Translations under genes and position numbers: made by a program
Origin: CAG-917 sp028724485
GTDB lineage: Bacteria; Bacillota; Clostridia; Christensenellales; CAG-917
DNA: 5,995 nt
Assembly (NCBI GenBank): GCA_028724485.1
Contig: JAQYCY010000126.1
Coordinates: forward strand, 1-5,995
Direction of reading: 5' to 3'
The notes under the pieces: model-generated
Told to the model about the DNA's origin: nothing
Seen by the model: only the letters and a program-made list of their open reading frames with translations
Database searches by the model: none
Shown: one piece after another, positions 4,735 to 5,995 of the stretch
How the letters are laid out: the number at the start of each line of letters is the position of its first letter
Numbering within the stretch: position 1 is the first letter of the stretch

Positions 4735-5565
4735 TTAAGAATTTTTATATGCGTCAAGGTCGAATTCCATAAGCTCGTTTGTGTATGGATTGATAAAACT
4801 TATATATGAACATTCGAGCATCTGACCGCCGTTATATTCTCCTTCATAGTTTCCGTACAACGTATCGCCTACGACGGGGTGTCCTATGTGAGCGGCGTGC
4901 AATCTGATTTGATGAGTTCGCCCCGTAAAGAGTTTGACTTTGCAAACGGTGTTAGAGCCGTCGTAGCGCAAAGGCGTGAACAGGGTTTTTGCTTGTTTTC
5001 CGTTTTCGTCAATCGTGCGTTTCATGACGAGCGGCTTGCTGAGTATGGGGGCATCTATAAAAGTTTCGCGCTCCAATTTGCCCGTCAGAGTTGCGGTGTA
5101 AATTTTTGTTATGCCGTTTCCGTCCGACAGCAGCGAGTGTGTAATTCCGTTCAGCGCGACAAGCGTAAGCCCTGACGTGTCCTTGTCAAGTCTTGTGACA
5201 ATTCTAAACGTTTCTTTGGGGAAAAGATAGGTAAGTCCTGCAAGAAGGTTGTCGTCATAATGACCGTGCGTCGGCATAGACGGCACGCCCTTAGGTTTAA
5301 ACAAAACCAAAAAGTCTTCGTCCTTATATAAAACTTTTATGGGAACTTCTTTGGCGGTTCGATAAGGCTTTGAGGTTTCGGGTATAAAAATGCTCACTTC
5401 GTCATTTGGACATAGCCGCACGTTGCCTTTAAATGTTTGTCCGTTAACTAAAACTTGTCCGCCGTGCAGTCTTATTAAAACCGATATGCGGCGTGAAAAA
5501 AGCGAATTCATAAACGTTTTTACGTCGGTGGTTTCTTTAATTGTGAAGCGCATAGTTTTGTCCAT
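4735..5565 (-). CDS. RluA-family pseudouridine synthase
   Basis: This 276-residue protein converts specific uridines in rRNA or tRNA to pseudouridine; which site cannot be told from sequence. An N-terminal S4-like RNA-binding segment (about 16-60, with GGQVLVNG) leads to the catalytic domain from about residue 75. The signature RLDKDTSGL holds the catalytic Asp127. Other family motifs are KIYTA (154-158), GRTHQIRLH (215-223) and GHPVVGDTLYG (228-238). The start is ATG 5565. A TTG at 5634 would extend the frame by 23 residues, but it lacks a ribosome binding site and lies upstream of a good promoter that falls inside that extension. ATG 5553 (MRFTIKE) is an alternative. The predicted transcription start coincides with the ATG at 5565, so the mRNA would be leaderless. 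The gene stands alone, divergent from the small beta-grasp gene. Confidence 0.93.
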   Translation of the reverse strand: MDKTMRFTIKETTDVKTFMNSLFSRRISVLIRLHGGQVLVNGQTFKGNVRLCPNDEVSIFIPETSKPYRTAKEVPIKVLYKDEDFLVLFKPKGVPSMPTHGHYDDNLLAGLTYLFPKETFRIVTRLDKDTSGLTLVALNGITHSLLSDGNGITKIYTATLTGKLERETFIDAPILSKPLVMKRTIDENGKQAKTLFTPLRYDGSNTVCKVKLFTGRTHQIRLHAAHIGHPVVGDTLYGNYEGEYNGGQMLECSYISFINPYTNELMEFDLDAYKNS

Positions 5566-5571
5566 AGATAA

Positions 5572-5600
5572 AGTATACCGCCCTTTTTCAAGTCGGTCAA
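5572..5600 (-). promoter_or_regulatory. Promoter of the pseudouridine synthase gene (leaderless)
   Basis: On the minus strand TTGACC (5600-5595) and TATACT (5577-5572) are 17 nt apart, each matching the consensus at 5 of 6 positions. The expected transcription start, about 7 nt further, falls at the A of the ATG at 5565. No Shine-Dalgarno sequence lies between promoter and ATG. Confidence 0.7.
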
Positions 5601-5618
5601 ATAAAATTATTTTGGGTA

Positions 5619-5647
5619 TTGATTGAATGAACAAAATATGTTAAAAT
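5619..5647 (+). promoter_or_regulatory. Promoter of the small beta-grasp gene
   Basis: TTGATT (5619-5624) and TAAAAT (5642-5647) are separated by 17 nt. Transcription should start near 5654, leaving a 20-nt leader that holds the GGAGG at 5665-5669. It stands back to back with the minus-strand promoter; the two -35 boxes are 18 nt apart, so shared control is possible. Confidence 0.6.
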
Positions 5648-5674
5648 AAAATTACCAAAAACTTGGAGGAAATT

Positions 5675-5938
5675 ATGTTAACCGTAAATTTTGTAGACGA
5701 TGTAAAAAAGACTTTCAACGGCGACAGTATGAGATGGGTTGCCGGCGGCAATATCATCGACCTTATCGAAGAACTTAGTGATTGGTATAAACTTGATCCT
5801 AATTCACTAGTTGATTTCAGATACCTTGTAAACGGCAAGGAAGTTCCGCAAAAGAAGTGGGGAAAAATCAAACTTAAACCGAGAGACGGAATAATGATTA
5901 TGCCTAAAAATTTCACGCCTGTCGTGCCAGAAGACTAA
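5675..5938 (+). CDS. Small MoaD/ThiS-like beta-grasp protein without C-terminal Gly-Gly
   Basis: This is an 87-residue protein. The start ATG 5675 has GGAGG (5665-5669) 5 nt upstream; the frame could be opened at TTG 5663, but that codon overlaps the ribosome binding site. The pattern fits the ubiquitin-like beta-grasp fold of sulfur carriers such as MoaD and ThiS: beta-strands at the N-terminus (LTVNFVDD), a central helix (NIIDLIEELSDWY, about 26-38), then YLVNGKEVP and LKPRDGIMIMP near the end, at the length usual for the family. The diglycine tail those carriers need for activation is absent; this protein ends VVPED. It is therefore probably not a sulfur carrier, or a relative with another role. 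No partner gene such as moaE, moeB, thiF or thiG is in the window. The family assignment rests on motif resemblance only. Confidence 0.75.
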   Translation: MLTVNFVDDVKKTFNGDSMRWVAGGNIIDLIEELSDWYKLDPNSLVDFRYLVNGKEVPQKKWGKIKLKPRDGIMIMPKNFTPVVPED

Positions 5939-5958
5939 AAAGTTTAACATGATATCTT

Positions 5959-5989
5959 AACGCCTGCAAACTTTGCGGGCGTTTTTTTT
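5959..5989 (+). terminator. Intrinsic terminator of the beta-grasp gene
   Basis: A 10-bp stem (5959-5968 with 5974-5983, one G-U pair, core CGCCTG/CGGGCG) with loop AACTT is followed by an unbroken run of eight T (5982-5989). It lies 20 nt after the stop codon. Confidence 0.9.
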
Positions 5990-5995
5990 GCGTAA

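Noticed and set aside
4879..5175. 98-codon plus-strand ORF within the pseudouridine synthase
   Set aside because: It is antisense to conserved catalytic motifs of the RluA-type gene and has no domain signature.
5641..5916. 91-codon minus-strand ORF opposite the beta-grasp gene
   Set aside because: The plus-strand gene has a promoter, ribosome binding site and terminator; the minus-strand frame is its shadow.

Overview
This looks like a chromosomal segment from a low-GC, Gram-positive-type bacterium, most likely an uncultured member of the Clostridia. That placement is an inference. It rests on A/T-rich DNA, strong AGGAGG-type ribosome binding sites, sigma-A-like promoters, intrinsic terminators with U-tracts, a lipobox lipoprotein, and an ECF sigma factor paired with an RsgI-like membrane protein. 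No marker gene in the window fixes the genus.

Layout. (1) Positions 1-626 hold the 3' end of a GH13 (alpha-amylase superfamily) glycosidase, closed by a clean terminator. (2) Positions 672-2359 are a compact signalling operon. A sigma-A-like promoter overlaps a perfect inverted repeat. After it come a possible 13-codon leader ORF, an ECF sigma factor, and, one base after that gene's stop, a single-pass membrane protein that is the probable anti-sigma factor. (3) Positions 2520-4052 encode a 510-residue lipoprotein whose folded N-terminal part is clearly related to the outer domain of the anti-sigma protein. Both carry the INP motif seen in RsgI proteins, where family knowledge places a self-cleavage site. 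The resemblance seems to continue into the C-terminal helical parts. (4) Positions 4053-4734 are about 680 bases with no convincing gene. They hold a long structured 3' UTR, a strong terminator with a 15-bp stem and GCAA loop, and then a repeat-rich stretch with degenerate units of about 38 nt and several short inverted repeats. (5) Positions 4735-5565 on the minus strand encode an RluA-type pseudouridine synthase whose promoter predicts a leaderless mRNA. (6) Divergent from it, positions 5675-5938 encode a small MoaD/ThiS-like beta-grasp protein without a C-terminal diglycine, followed by a terminator.

How it may work together (inference): the membrane protein would hold the ECF sigma factor through its short cytoplasmic tail and sense an envelope or extracellular cue through its RsgI-like ectodomain. 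The adjacent lipoprotein has the same type of ectodomain but no cytoplasmic part. It could be a partner, decoy, ligand-presenting protein or regulon member. This three-gene set (ECF sigma, RsgI-like anti-sigma, RsgI-like lipoprotein) is the most interesting thing in the window. The pseudouridine synthase and the beta-grasp protein look like ordinary, unrelated neighbours.
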